Of a stretch of DNA of 64,000 bases, positions 17,832 to 26,683 are shown piece after piece. The first letter of the stretch is position 1, and each line of letters begins with the position of its first letter. Origin of the DNA: Psychrobacter piscatorii (lineage in GTDB: Bacteria; Pseudomonadota; Gammaproteobacteria; Pseudomonadales; Moraxellaceae); contig NZ_CAJHAR010000007.1 in assembly GCF_904846415.1 (NCBI RefSeq), positions 1 through 64,000 of the forward strand. The letters are read 5' to 3'. The translations under genes and the position numbers were made by a program. The notes beneath the pieces are model-generated. The model was not told the DNA's origin, made no database searches, and saw only the letters and a program-made list of their open reading frames with translations.

Positions 17832-19415
17832 TTATTCAGCAGTCTTTTGCAACAGCGCATAATAAAAACCATCACCGCTCTCGCTATCAATCGGTAAGCA
17901 CTGACGACCGATGGTTTGCGCGATGCCCCAATTACAATCCTCGGTAAACTCAATCACTACTGCGTCATTATGATGAGTGATAAAGTCCTGCATTTGCTCG
18001 ACGTTTTCTTGCTTTAAGATAGAGCATGTGACATAAAGCAAATAACCACCGGCTTTGAGTTGTGGCCACAAGTTATGCAAGATATCTGCTTGCAACAGTG
18101 CCGTTTGCTCGATGTCTTCTTCGGTACGCAGGATACTGATATCTGGATGACGGCGAATCACGCCAGTCGCGGTACAAGGAGAATCCAATAATATCGCATC
18201 AAATACTGGCTCATTGGTCGCGGCTTTTTTATTTTTTCCATGCTGCCATCTGGTTGCATCAGCGCAGATAACGTTAAGAGCGATATTTTTCTCAGCTTGC
18301 TCTAAATCTTGCTGCTTTAAGTTTAGACGCTGCAAGTTGTCATAAATACGCTCGATACGTGGTGCTTCGTTATCAATAGCCGTTAGCTTGATTTTGGAAG
18401 CTAGAGATTTCGCTTCTGCATCATCTTGTTTCACGTGAAACAACGATGATTCGTCATTAGCGCTTATGAGCTCTAACCAGTGAGCAAGCTTGCCACCAGG
18501 CGCAGCACAAGCATCTAGAATATGTATCTCGTTATTTGTATTTTCCGTATCAGACTTTTCAGCGCTGAGCTTCGCCATTAACGCTTTATTGATAATGGGG
18601 GCTGCAAGCTGAGCATGCATATCTTGTACGCTAGCAGTGCCTTCAGCAAAATGAGGCAAAGCATTGACAGCGGTAGTCTGATGCAGTCTTAAGCCTTTGG
18701 TCGATAGTGTTGTAGCAGTATTTGACAAGTTCGCTACGCTAAAACCAGTCGTTAGCTCAACGACATCTGCATCAATTTCTGCGCCGTACAATGACTGTTG
18801 ATAATCTTCTACTGGAGTAACTGCCGAGTTGACTCGCAAAAACATCGGTGCCGCTTGGCGCAAGCCTTGGGTCAGCTCATCATACTGCTCACTCCAATCT
18901 TGCTTAAGCTGATAGGCAAGCCAATTTGGCAAGCTATGCTTTTTATCGCACTTCTTACGGAATTTACTCGGGTTTTTGGCGACTTTACGCAAGATAGCAT
19001 TGATTAAGCCTGTTGCATGCGCAAACTCAATTTCTTTTGCGGCTTCAACGGTTTCATGAATCGCGGCATGGTCTGCCACTTCTAAATACAGCAATTGCAC
19101 CAAACCCACTTGAATCGTGGTACGAACTTCGACCTCGTCAATAGGGTTGTCCGCGAGCGTGTCGAGCAATCGCGCAAGGGCATGCCATTGGCGTAACGTG
19201 GTCAGTAATAATGCATGTGCAAAACCTTTATCACCATCGTGCAAGCTGTTTAATAACGGGTCAAGCACGCTTGAGAGCGACTGACCATTTTGAATAGCAA
19301 GCAAGGTGCGAATCACACGCACGCGCACGCTGCCATTCATAATCAGGTTGCTTGATGGCTTGAGTTTGTTGTTTATAGGTGCATTGTTTTTAGACGCGCT
19401 GTTGGTTTGTCTCAT
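17832..19415 (-). CDS. rsmB: 16S rRNA (cytosine967-C5)-methyltransferase RsmB
   Basis: RsmB methylates C967 of 16S rRNA using SAM. The protein has an N-terminal NusB-like RNA-binding domain (about 30-170). The methyltransferase core follows with motif I DACAAPGGKLAHWLEL (301-316), the PC motif DSPCTATGVIRRHPD with Cys 414, and the catalytic YVTCSILKQENVEQ with Cys 464. At 527 residues it is roughly 100 longer than E. coli RsmB. The excess lies in Asn/Ser/Lys-rich inserts (1-28, 282-297 and 318-342). The third insert holds a perfect parS palindrome that encodes LFHVKQ. fmt lies 80 bp upstream; fmt-rsmB is a common pair. Confidence 0.95.
   Translation of the reverse strand: MRQTNSASKNNAPINNKLKPSSNLIMNGSVRVRVIRTLLAIQNGQSLSSVLDPLLNSLHDGDKGFAHALLLTTLRQWHALARLLDTLADNPIDEVEVRTTIQVGLVQLLYLEVADHAAIHETVEAAKEIEFAHATGLINAILRKVAKNPSKFRKKCDKKHSLPNWLAYQLKQDWSEQYDELTQGLRQAAPMFLRVNSAVTPVEDYQQSLYGAEIDADVVELTTGFSVANLSNTATTLSTKGLRLHQTTAVNALPHFAEGTASVQDMHAQLAAPIINKALMAKLSAEKSDTENTNNEIHILDACAAPGGKLAHWLELISANDESSLFHVKQDDAEAKSLASKIKLTAIDNEAPRIERIYDNLQRLNLKQQDLEQAEKNIALNVICADATRWQHGKNKKAATNEPVFDAILLDSPCTATGVIRRHPDISILRTEEDIEQTALLQADILHNLWPQLKAGGYLLYVTCSILKQENVEQMQDFITHHNDAVVIEFTEDCNWGIAQTIGRQCLPIDSESGDGFYYALLQKTAE
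18426..18441. other. parS site B (perfect palindrome, inside rsmB)
   Basis: A perfect TGTTTCACGTGAAACA lies within the rsmB coding sequence, in a segment that looks like an insertion relative to typical RsmB. Read in frame it encodes LFHVKQ. Confidence 0.9.
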
Positions 19416-19495
19416 GAAGTTGTATTTCCTTGACGTATGATCGATCGCGTCTTGTGCTAGTAGGGTTAGATGTCGTTAAAGCTATTTAGATAAAG

Positions 19496-20584
19496 CTATT
19501 TTGATTCTGCTGTGAATTGATCACCGTCGTTTAGCTGATTGCCATGACAAAGCTGTTCCGCCGTCATTGGCTTACCGCCAGCAAACTGTAATTTGGTTAT
19601 CGCCAATGTATTGCTGAGTTGTACGTCATGAGCGTCTTTATCATTTGGTTGTTCAACCTCTTGACCGCAAGCCACCAAAATTGCCTTGCGCCCGACACTC
19701 ACAACCGTACCAGCAGGCTTATCTGTTTTTTGCGTGGTATTGATGGGTAGTGCAGCGAGTATTTTGACACGCTGCCCTTCTAGAAAAGTATAAGCGCCTG
19801 GCCATGGCGTCAATCCACGAATTTGACGCTCGATGGTAGCAGCAGGTTGTGTCCAGTCAATCTCACCTTCAGTTTTTACGAGCTTTTCGGCATAATTTGC
19901 CTGACTGTCATCTTGAGTGACTGCCTGTGCTTGATAATGTGATAACTCTTTTAATACTGTAGCGATAGCCGTCGCACCAAGCGCTGCCATCTTATCATGC
20001 AGGCTAGCAGCAGTCTCATCAGGCTCTATACTAGCGCTCACCTTATAGAGCATATCACCGGTATCAAGCCCTTTATCCATTTGCATGATGGTAATACCTG
20101 TCTCATCATCGCCCGCTAATAAGGCGCGATGAATAGGCGCCGCACCGCGCCAACGTGGCAACAATGAGGCATGAATATTTAGACAACCATGCGTGGGTGT
20201 GGTCAATACCCCAATAGGCAAAATCAAACCGTAAGCGGCGACAATCATGAGATCTGGCTGATACGTACGCAACGTCTGTCGTGCTGCCATGCCTTCTGTG
20301 CTGGATTTTTTGAAGGTGACTGGCTGCTCTACCGCGATATCGTTCGCTAATGCCACTTCTTTGACAGCAGAGGCTGATAGTTTTTGGCCGCGTCCTGCTT
20401 TGCGATCGGGCTGGGTATATACCGCGACAATATCGATATTAAGTGCGTCTTGCTGGCGAATGAGCGCTTCTAGACTAATGGCAGCAAACTCAGGGGTGCC
20501 TGCAAATACGACTCTCAGTCGCTCGGTAGATAGTTTATTATTGTTTATAGATGTATTAGACAGATCAAAAGTGGCAGTAGTCAT
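19496..20584 (-). CDS. fmt: Methionyl-tRNA formyltransferase
   Basis: Fmt formylates Met-tRNAfMet with 10-formyl-THF to start translation. Signature blocks are RVVFAGTPEFAA near residue 24, the catalytic segment CLNIHASLLPRWRGAAPIHRAL (Asn 136, His 138), and Asp 174 in MDKGLDTGDML. The C-terminal anticodon-stem binding domain follows (RQIRGLTPWPGAYTF). The 362-residue length is longer than the usual 315, largely through a 20-residue N-terminal extension and insertions in the C-terminal domain. The fmt partner def (peptide deformylase) is not in this window. rsmB is downstream. Confidence 0.96.
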   Translation of the reverse strand: MTTATFDLSNTSINNNKLSTERLRVVFAGTPEFAAISLEALIRQQDALNIDIVAVYTQPDRKAGRGQKLSASAVKEVALANDIAVEQPVTFKKSSTEGMAARQTLRTYQPDLMIVAAYGLILPIGVLTTPTHGCLNIHASLLPRWRGAAPIHRALLAGDDETGITIMQMDKGLDTGDMLYKVSASIEPDETAASLHDKMAALGATAIATVLKELSHYQAQAVTQDDSQANYAEKLVKTEGEIDWTQPAATIERQIRGLTPWPGAYTFLEGQRVKILAALPINTTQKTDKPAGTVVSVGRKAILVACGQEVEQPNDKDAHDVQLSNTLAITKLQFAGGKPMTAEQLCHGNQLNDGDQFTAESK

Positions 20585-20898
20585 AGTCTTGCATTATATA
20601 AGGTTAATTTGTCCATTATAGGTGAGTTTACGACGTTGTGCCATAAGTGTGGTAGTCTCAATCCAGTATGACTAATGACGCTTTTTGCCTTTATAATATA
20701 AAAAGTGTCATTGCTCTAGTTATCGACCTTCTTATAGAATAAAAATACTTCGTCAGCAATACTCTATAAATAGCACACTATTATTCTGCTATAGATAATA
20801 AGAAGGTATCCGTACCAAGGTTTTGAATAAATCGATTACTATAAGAAACGATGATGATTTCACTATATATTCTTGTGTCGATATAGGGCCATGCTCTC
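20585..20898. other. Divergent gap fmt / hybrid kinase
   Basis: This is a 314-bp spacer between divergent genes. A 10-bp inverted repeat (GACGCTTTTT at 20677, AAAAAGTGTC at 20700, one mismatch) brackets a perfect TATAAT at 20692-20697 on the plus strand. This could be the -10 of a promoter for the sensor kinase about 200 bp upstream of its start, but no good -35 is seen. Confidence 0.4.
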
Positions 20899-23769
20899 AT
20901 GCAACAGTTTCAGTCCTTACAGCGATTATTGATCTTCTATGCATCGACCTTACTGGTCATGCTACTGCTGTACTATGTCACGTTGTTTGATGGGTTGAGA
21001 CATCATAGCGAACAACACAGTATAGATACTTTTCACGCGTTACAGCACAGTATTACTGAGCATGCCGCGCCTATCGATGTAGAAATAGAAAAAATCCTAA
21101 AACAGCCTGCTTTTGATCATATCAGTTATCAGCTTATTTTGATGATGCCATCTGGGCAAACTTATATCCATCGCAAGACTCAGCCTAACGAATCAGCTTT
21201 TACGACAGTAACGTTTCCCACAGTCAATTCAGCCACTTTTTCTAAGGATAACCAAAGTGCGTATACGGTCAGTAGTAGTGCTTTAACAGGAACGATAAAG
21301 CTCGAAAGTGGTCATCAGGTTTATGTTGTGTTGCGCTATGAGCCTTTGACTATCGACTGGACCTCGTACCGTTATTGGCTACCATTGATGGTGGCTCTGA
21401 TACTGTTTTTTATCGCTTTGTTTTATACGCTCCACCGTCGAACCAACTGGGAGCAGCTAATAGCTTACACTGATAATTTGAGTGTTCATGCAAAAGAATC
21501 TTATACGCCGCCACCCTTTTTACAAGAAAAATCCACCACTGAGTTTTTGCTGCTAGGTCATGCACTGAGCCGTGTCAGCTATCAGCTACACAACGACTAT
21601 CGACGTATCAAAACATTAAATCATCGTTTGGAGCGCTTGGTTGATCAATCACCGCTACCAATGCTGATGAGCTTACGTCACGGTCAGATTAGCTTCTATA
21701 ATCAACGCTTTGAAAAAATATTTACACCCTCTGCCAAAAACGGACACAGTTATACACTCACTGACTTTGTCATGGGCAAAGATGAGGCGACTCAGCAAAT
21801 ACTTCAAACGCTAGCTGGTTTACAAGTCTCGCGTACATTAACCGTCTATGGAATAGACAACAAACAAGCCTACCAGTTGCATGCCACTCCATGGTTTGGT
21901 GAGCATGGACAAGTTCATGGTTTTACGGTATTGCTTAATGATGTCAGTGAGCTGGTTAATCAGAACGAGCAGTTGCAACAGCAAAATAAACAGCTACAGC
22001 GAAAGGTTGATGAGTTCAATAAACTCAGGTTTGTCATCGGTCATAAGTTGCGCATACCGCTAGAAGCTATGATCGATATCCTTGAGCCAATTGATCCGAA
22101 CACATTGAATGCAAGACAAAACAAAACGCTAGATACTTTGATTACCACCAGTCAGAACATGCTGACCGCACTCAATGAGACGCTACATATAGGAAATATC
22201 GAGGTTAGAAAAGCCCGCCTTAATATTGAGCCCGTCGATATTTATAAGCTTGGTCAGGAAGTTAATGAGCTAATCATAAATGATATAAGGCAAAGAGGGC
22301 TTGAGCTGATTTACTTTTTTGCCCCAGACTGTCCACGCTCTATTGATACCGATGATGTGCGTCTTCGGCAAATTTTGCTGAATCTACTGCATAATGCCGT
22401 AAAATTTACCCCCTCCGGTCATGTTGCACTTATCATTGAACAAACCGACCATGAGCAAATGTCAGAGGCTAGCAAAGAGACCTTACAGTCTATCAATACA
22501 AACCTTACCACAGATGCAGTGAGTTGCTGGGTGCGCTTTAGTGTTCAGGACACTGGTATCGGTATCACATCTGCCAAACAGCATCAGCTTTTGTCGTACT
22601 TAAATAAACCCCATAGCCCAGATATCAACCCAGTAGCGCAGAATACTATCGATACAGGGTTGGGACTAAAAAACGTCAATAGCTTTGCGCGATTACTAGG
22701 TGGATTTATAGAACTAACCAGTACCGTTAATGAAGGTAGTGTGTTCAACCTTTATTTGCCTTGTCGACGTCCAAACTATCAGCCGGTATATCATCCTAGT
22801 CAGCACCTAAATCATACTTGCCTAATCGCGGTCGTCCATCAGCCGCTTGTCGCGCAACATTTACAGCGGCTTTGTGAGCACTTAGCAATATCTAGCACTA
22901 TTTATACTTCTGTAGACCTAGCGACTATAGAGCGATTAACAGAACGCCTAAGTCGAGCTCAGCAAAGCTCAGCACCCATACTCCTACTAGATTATGAATA
23001 CTATGATACCAGCGCGATCTTAGTTGGCAGCAAGACCAACGCTGACAGCTCAGCGAAATATCAAAACTCATTACCACAAGGGCAGTCTGACCTCACAAAA
23101 CCCCATTTAACGCACAGCAATCATATAGTCACGAGCATCGATAGAAGACAGGCATTAAACAGCCTGCTCGCTAATACATCCTTACCTAAAATACTGTTTA
23201 GTATGAAATCTGAGCGTCGCATACCCTCTATGTTACTCGATCAGTGTGATGGCTTTTTGGCAAAGCCTTTAGATAGTGCGCTATTACTGTCTGAAATCCT
23301 GCGCTTGACAATGCCAGCTAGAAAAAAGCTAACACAAACACAAGATATTAAAGAGAACATTAGCGAGACAACTGTTCAAGAAGAAAGTTCACAGCCATTA
23401 TCACCCCTTATCTTAGTAGTGGAAGATAGCCCAACCAATCAAAAAATAGCCTGCAAAATGTTGAGCAAACTTGGCTATCGCAGTATCGTTGCAGAAGATG
23501 GTCAGCAAGCGCTTGATATATTAGCCAGCAAGCGTGAGGAGATTTCCCTGATTTTGATGGATTGCCGGATGCCAGTCATGGACGGTCTACAAGCTACTCA
23601 GGCAATCCGCGCACAAGGCGACGACATACCTATTGTCGCGCTAACGGCGAATAATACAGAAGAGGATCGCAAGGCATGCATGCAAGTAGGTATGAACGAG
23701 TTTTTATCCAAACCTATCAGTAAAAAGGATCTAGAAACCGTTTTACAAAGCTTTATACAGCGTCAATAA
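20899..23769 (+). CDS. Hybrid sensor histidine kinase / response regulator (atypical, GacS/BarA-like layout)
   Basis: This 956-residue inner-membrane protein has two membrane helices (about 9-28 and 159-177) flanking a periplasmic sensor of about 130 residues. A HAMP-like/linker region, a PAS-like domain (about 250-350) and a coiled coil follow. HisKA has the phosphoacceptor His 382 in GHKLRIPLEA. The ATPase domain has its N box (NLLHNAVKFTPSG), DTGIGI and TGLGLKN. A degenerate receiver (about 640-805) is followed by a complete receiver (835-956) with Asp 888 in LMDCRMPVMDG, Thr 916 and Lys 938. The residue after the phosphoacceptor is Lys rather than the usual Glu/Asp. Partner regulators are not encoded nearby and the signal is unknown. 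Confidence 0.88.
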   Translation: MQQFQSLQRLLIFYASTLLVMLLLYYVTLFDGLRHHSEQHSIDTFHALQHSITEHAAPIDVEIEKILKQPAFDHISYQLILMMPSGQTYIHRKTQPNESAFTTVTFPTVNSATFSKDNQSAYTVSSSALTGTIKLESGHQVYVVLRYEPLTIDWTSYRYWLPLMVALILFFIALFYTLHRRTNWEQLIAYTDNLSVHAKESYTPPPFLQEKSTTEFLLLGHALSRVSYQLHNDYRRIKTLNHRLERLVDQSPLPMLMSLRHGQISFYNQRFEKIFTPSAKNGHSYTLTDFVMGKDEATQQILQTLAGLQVSRTLTVYGIDNKQAYQLHATPWFGEHGQVHGFTVLLNDVSELVNQNEQLQQQNKQLQRKVDEFNKLRFVIGHKLRIPLEAMIDILEPIDPNTLNARQNKTLDTLITTSQNMLTALNETLHIGNIEVRKARLNIEPVDIYKLGQEVNELIINDIRQRGLELIYFFAPDCPRSIDTDDVRLRQILLNLLHNAVKFTPSGHVALIIEQTDHEQMSEASKETLQSINTNLTTDAVSCWVRFSVQDTGIGITSAKQHQLLSYLNKPHSPDINPVAQNTIDTGLGLKNVNSFARLLGGFIELTSTVNEGSVFNLYLPCRRPNYQPVYHPSQHLNHTCLIAVVHQPLVAQHLQRLCEHLAISSTIYTSVDLATIERLTERLSRAQQSSAPILLLDYEYYDTSAILVGSKTNADSSAKYQNSLPQGQSDLTKPHLTHSNHIVTSIDRRQALNSLLANTSLPKILFSMKSERRIPSMLLDQCDGFLAKPLDSALLLSEILRLTMPARKKLTQTQDIKENISETTVQEESSQPLSPLILVVEDSPTNQKIACKMLSKLGYRSIVAEDGQQALDILASKREEISLILMDCRMPVMDGLQATQAIRAQGDDIPIVALTANNTEEDRKACMQVGMNEFLSKPISKKDLETVLQSFIQRQ

Positions 23770-23781
23770 AAGAATAAAAAA

Positions 23782-23825
23782 TCACCCTGTCGATATTACT
23801 TTGATTTCGTAATACTGACAGGGTG
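23782..23825 (-). terminator. Terminator of ribE (convergent gap)
   Basis: A hairpin with outer arms TCACCCTGTC / GACAGGGTGA and an inner ATTAC / GTAAT pairing is followed on the minus strand by a T-rich tract (TTTTTATTCTTTTATT). It closes ribE and may also slow transcription leaving the kinase gene. Confidence 0.8.
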
Positions 23826-23858
23826 AAAGGTCTAGACAGGTAAGTAAAACCTCGAACG

Positions 23859-24533
23859 TTATTTCATAAAGCCATTATCTGCTAAAAAAGCTTCTGTAAT
23901 TTGGCTTTGAGGATTTGCAGCATTCATACCACCAGATTGTGATTTATTTAGCAAACGCTCCAAGTAGCGTGCAACGATATCCACTTCGATATTGACCTTA
24001 TTACCCACCAACCAATGCTTAGCGATATTAGTCACTTGAGCAGTATGCGGGATAATATTTAAAGAAACGATATTGTCACGTACCAGATTGGTAGTCAGAC
24101 TAATCCCGTCCACCGTGATAGAACCTTTGGTCGCCGTATAGTGTGCCAACTCTTCCGGTATCTCAATCTCAATATAAATAGAACGTGCGTCTTGCTGCAG
24201 CTTACTGACGACGCCTACCCCATCCACATGGCCAGCAACAATATGGCCACCAAAACGCGTCGTCGGTAGCATCGCTTTTTCTAGATTGACCTTATCGCCT
24301 GTTTTTAAAGACTCTAGTGCGGTTCTAGCAATTGTTTCACGTGAAACATCGACAGAGTAATGGTTATTACCGAGCTCTACAACCGTCAAACAGATACCGT
24401 TCGATGCAATAGAGTCACCCAGCTTTACATCGCTAAAATCCAAATCATTAGACTCTATGGTCAAGCGTATATCACCGCCCGTTGGTTGCATAGATTTAAC
24501 TTTTCCAACGCTTTCTATAATTCCAGTAAACAT
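23859..24533 (-). CDS. ribE: Riboflavin synthase, alpha subunit
   Basis: RibE dismutates two molecules of 6,7-dimethyl-8-ribityllumazine to riboflavin. The 224-residue protein starts with the invariant MFTGIIES and contains two lumazine-binding repeats, GDSIASNGICLTV in the first and KGSITVDGISLT in the second. HIVAGHVDGVG marks the end of the first repeat region. The C-terminus is slightly extended and ends in an Ala/Gln-rich tail. A perfect parS site lies within the gene and encodes VSRET, residues that are common in the family. ribD lies upstream across a 435-bp gap. Confidence 0.97.
   Translation of the reverse strand: MFTGIIESVGKVKSMQPTGGDIRLTIESNDLDFSDVKLGDSIASNGICLTVVELGNNHYSVDVSRETIARTALESLKTGDKVNLEKAMLPTTRFGGHIVAGHVDGVGVVSKLQQDARSIYIEIEIPEELAHYTATKGSITVDGISLTTNLVRDNIVSLNIIPHTAQVTNIAKHWLVGNKVNIEVDIVARYLERLLNKSQSGGMNAANPQSQITEAFLADNGFMK
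24333..24348. other. parS site C (perfect palindrome, inside ribE)
   Basis: A perfect TGTTTCACGTGAAACA lies inside ribE and in frame encodes the conserved DVSRET segment. Confidence 0.9.
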
Positions 24534-24846
24534 ATCATCCTCATCTCATTATTATAATGCGGCTATAAACACATCACTTTATTTATCAAATACTTAACCA
24601 AATTTCTTAATGCTGCCTTTCTGAGTACATTTTGCAGTGAAACACGCGGTAAATGCAGGCTGTCATTGGATAGATTGTGGATAAGTAAGCGTAAGTCAAT
24701 AGGATACTCTTAAAATCTTTAATAACTATATAGTTATCCACAACGGTGCTAAATTTATTTTGGCGCTTACAACGTAAGAGTTAAAGACGTAAGTAACTGA
24801 TTATTATATAATTTATTACAAAATCCCAAAAAGAGTCAGCTTTTCA

Positions 24847-24862
24847 TGTTTCATGTGAAACA
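24847..24862. other. parS-like site D
   Basis: TGTTTCATGTGAAACA has one central change from consensus and lies in the ribE-ribD gap. Confidence 0.75.
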
Positions 24863-24873
24863 AAGTTATACAC

Positions 24874-24889
24874 AGTTTCATGTGGAACA
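24874..24889. other. Degenerate parS-like site E
   Basis: AGTTTCATGTGGAACA matches consensus at 13 of 16 bases and lies 12 bp from site D. The GGAACA half is also the half-site of the classic TGTTCCACGTGAAACA form. Confidence 0.45.
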
Positions 24890-24968
24890 TTTAAAATGGC
24901 AACGTACTTATCCACATATAGTGCACATTATAAGCATTTTGTGGATAACAAAGTCACAAATAAGAAAC

Positions 24969-26024
24969 CTACAAAGGCAATAGCGTTAATTTAAGGTCAG
25001 AACCAAGTTGCTCATAATTATAAATATCGAAGCGCAACTGTTGAGCCAGTGAGATGGGATTGAAATTGACCATTGGTCGCGCTTGATCACCAAGTAGACA
25101 AGGCGCCTGATAAACAATCAATTCATCGACCAGCTGTTGACTCAAAAAGCTTCCAGCAACGCCAGCACCTGCCTCCACCAAGACGTCATAACACTGATGA
25201 TCTCTCACCAATGTTGCTAGTAAATCAGTGAGATCGTCTGTGCGCCAATAAATCGTATCTGTGCGCCGGCACAATTGATAATCAGACTGAGCACTGTGCT
25301 CCAAACGCTGACGTCTATCGAGCACCACAATCCGAGGTGCTGGTATTTTTTCAGGTGGTATACCTAGTTGATTTGAACGCACGTTAAGTTGCGGATTATC
25401 AGTTATCACTGTCTCGCTACCAGTTATGATTGCCCCACTTTGTGCTCGTATTTTTTGCACATCTTCGCGAGCCGCATTTGATGTAATCCATTTTGACTCA
25501 CCAGATGCCATCGCGGTGCGACCATCTAGACTAGTCGCTATTTTTAGTCTGACATAGGGCATCTGAGTCCGCATTGCTTTTAAAAATCCGCGATTTAATG
25601 CTTCTGCCTGCTCTGTCAGTATGCCAACCGTCACTTCAATACCAGCTTGCTTAAGTAGCTTTACCCCGCGACCTGCGACCTGCGGATTGGGGTCTAGATC
25701 TGCAATCACAACACGCTTCACATTAGCTTCAACGAGTGCCAACGCACATGGCGGTGTGCGCCCTGTATGGCTGCAGGGCTCTAGAGTCACATAAGCCGTT
25801 GCGCCCACTGCTCGATCGCCTGCTTGTTTTAGTGCAAATACCTCTGCATGTGGCTCACCAGCTTTCGGATGAAACCCTTGACCGACCACTTTTTCAGCTT
25901 GGACGATGACACAACCTACTACTGGATTTGGCCTAGTGGTATACAAACCGAGCTTAGCTTGTTCGATAGCAAGCATCATAAAGTAGCGATCTTGCGCATC
26001 TTGAGAGTGATTTATAGTTGGCAT
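24969..26024 (-). CDS. ribD: Bifunctional riboflavin biosynthesis deaminase/reductase
   Basis: RibD deaminates the pyrimidine ring of the GTP-derived riboflavin precursor and then reduces its ribosyl side chain with NADPH. The 351-residue protein begins with RPNPVVGCVIV. It has the zinc-binding deaminase motif PHAE (His 59, Glu 61) and PCSHTGRTPPC (Cys 84, Cys 93), so the N-terminal deaminase is intact. The reductase domain starts near residue 155 (YVRLKIATSLDGRTAM.SGESKWI). The downstream partner on the same strand is ribE across a DnaA-box-rich gap; nrdR lies upstream. Confidence 0.96.
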   Translation of the reverse strand: MPTINHSQDAQDRYFMMLAIEQAKLGLYTTRPNPVVGCVIVQAEKVVGQGFHPKAGEPHAEVFALKQAGDRAVGATAYVTLEPCSHTGRTPPCALALVEANVKRVVIADLDPNPQVAGRGVKLLKQAGIEVTVGILTEQAEALNRGFLKAMRTQMPYVRLKIATSLDGRTAMASGESKWITSNAAREDVQKIRAQSGAIITGSETVITDNPQLNVRSNQLGIPPEKIPAPRIVVLDRRQRLEHSAQSDYQLCRRTDTIYWRTDDLTDLLATLVRDHQCYDVLVEAGAGVAGSFLSQQLVDELIVYQAPCLLGDQARPMVNFNPISLAQQLRFDIYNYEQLGSDLKLTLLPL

Positions 26025-26137
26025 AACAGTAGGCTTAATAAATGATTGGTCATAATTACGGAGAGTTTTATTTAATAATCTAAGCGCTTTGAACTCAAAT
26101 CAGTTCAATGGTTAGACATATTTATTGATGTATCAGC

Positions 26138-26596
26138 TTATTTGTCATTTGGACGAATATTAGCAATCTCTTGATGAAAGGCATCGATGTCTTGAAAATC
26201 ACGATAAACACTAGCAAAACGCACATAAGCGACATCATCTAACGCCTTTAGTTCACTCATGATGATTTCACCCAAGACTTTGCTACTGATTTCACGCTCA
26301 CCCATTTGTCTGACGCGTTTTTCAACTCGACTAATCATTGCCTCTTGCTCATCGATAGTGATGGGGCGCTTTTGCAAAGGCAACAAGATAGAACGGCGCA
26401 GTTTTTCATTGTCGTAAGGCTCAATCTTGTTGCTGGATTTGATAATCCTTGGCATCACCACTTCTACCATCTCAAACGTTGTAAAACGCTCTTGGCAACT
26501 ATTGCACGAACGGCGGCGACGCACTTGCGCACCTTCTGCAGCAAGACGTGAGTCGATCACTTTTGTCTCTGATGCATTACAATACGGGCAGTGCAT
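26138..26596 (-). CDS. nrdR: Transcriptional regulator NrdR
   Basis: NrdR represses ribonucleotide reductase operons in response to ATP/dATP levels. The 152-residue protein has the normal length. The N-terminal zinc ribbon is [17 protein letters not shown] followed by [12 protein letters not shown] (two CxxC pairs). The ATP-cone domain spans about 49-139 ([22 protein letters not shown]). ribD follows on the same strand, an arrangement found in many gammaproteobacteria. Confidence 0.97.
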   Translation of the reverse strand: MHCPYCNASETKVIDSRLAAEGAQVRRRRSCNSCQERFTTFEMVEVVMPRIIKSSNKIEPYDNEKLRRSILLPLQKRPITIDEQEAMISRVEKRVRQMGEREISSKVLGEIIMSELKALDDVAYVRFASVYRDFQDIDAFHQEIANIRPNDK

Positions 26597-26683
26597 AGCA
26601 ATTCCTTATTTTACGACTAAGAATAAAAGCAAAACTTATAAGATAAACAAATTTATTGAGTAATAGATAAGGTTATTCAACCG

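Larger units (their letters stand above)
24675..24948. other. Cluster of five DnaA boxes outside the canonical oriC
   Basis: Matches are TTATCCACAA (24734), TTATACACAG (24866), TTATCCACAT (24908), and TTGTGGATAA twice (24675 and 24939). Four carry the perfect nine-base box and one carries the permitted A variant. Confidence 0.7.
24534..24968. other. ribE-ribD gap: DnaA-box cluster with two parS-like sites
   Basis: This 435-bp AT-rich spacer holds five matches to the DnaA box TTATNCACA: 24675-24684 and 24939-24948 on the minus strand, and 24734-24743, 24866-24875 and 24908-24917 on the plus strand. Four of the five are TTATCCACA. It also holds a parS-like TGTTTCATGTGAAACA (24847-24862) and a weaker AGTTTCATGTGGAACA (24874-24889). 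Gene promoters for ribE should also be here. The combination suggests a DnaA- and ParB-binding region rather than ordinary spacer. Confidence 0.75.
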
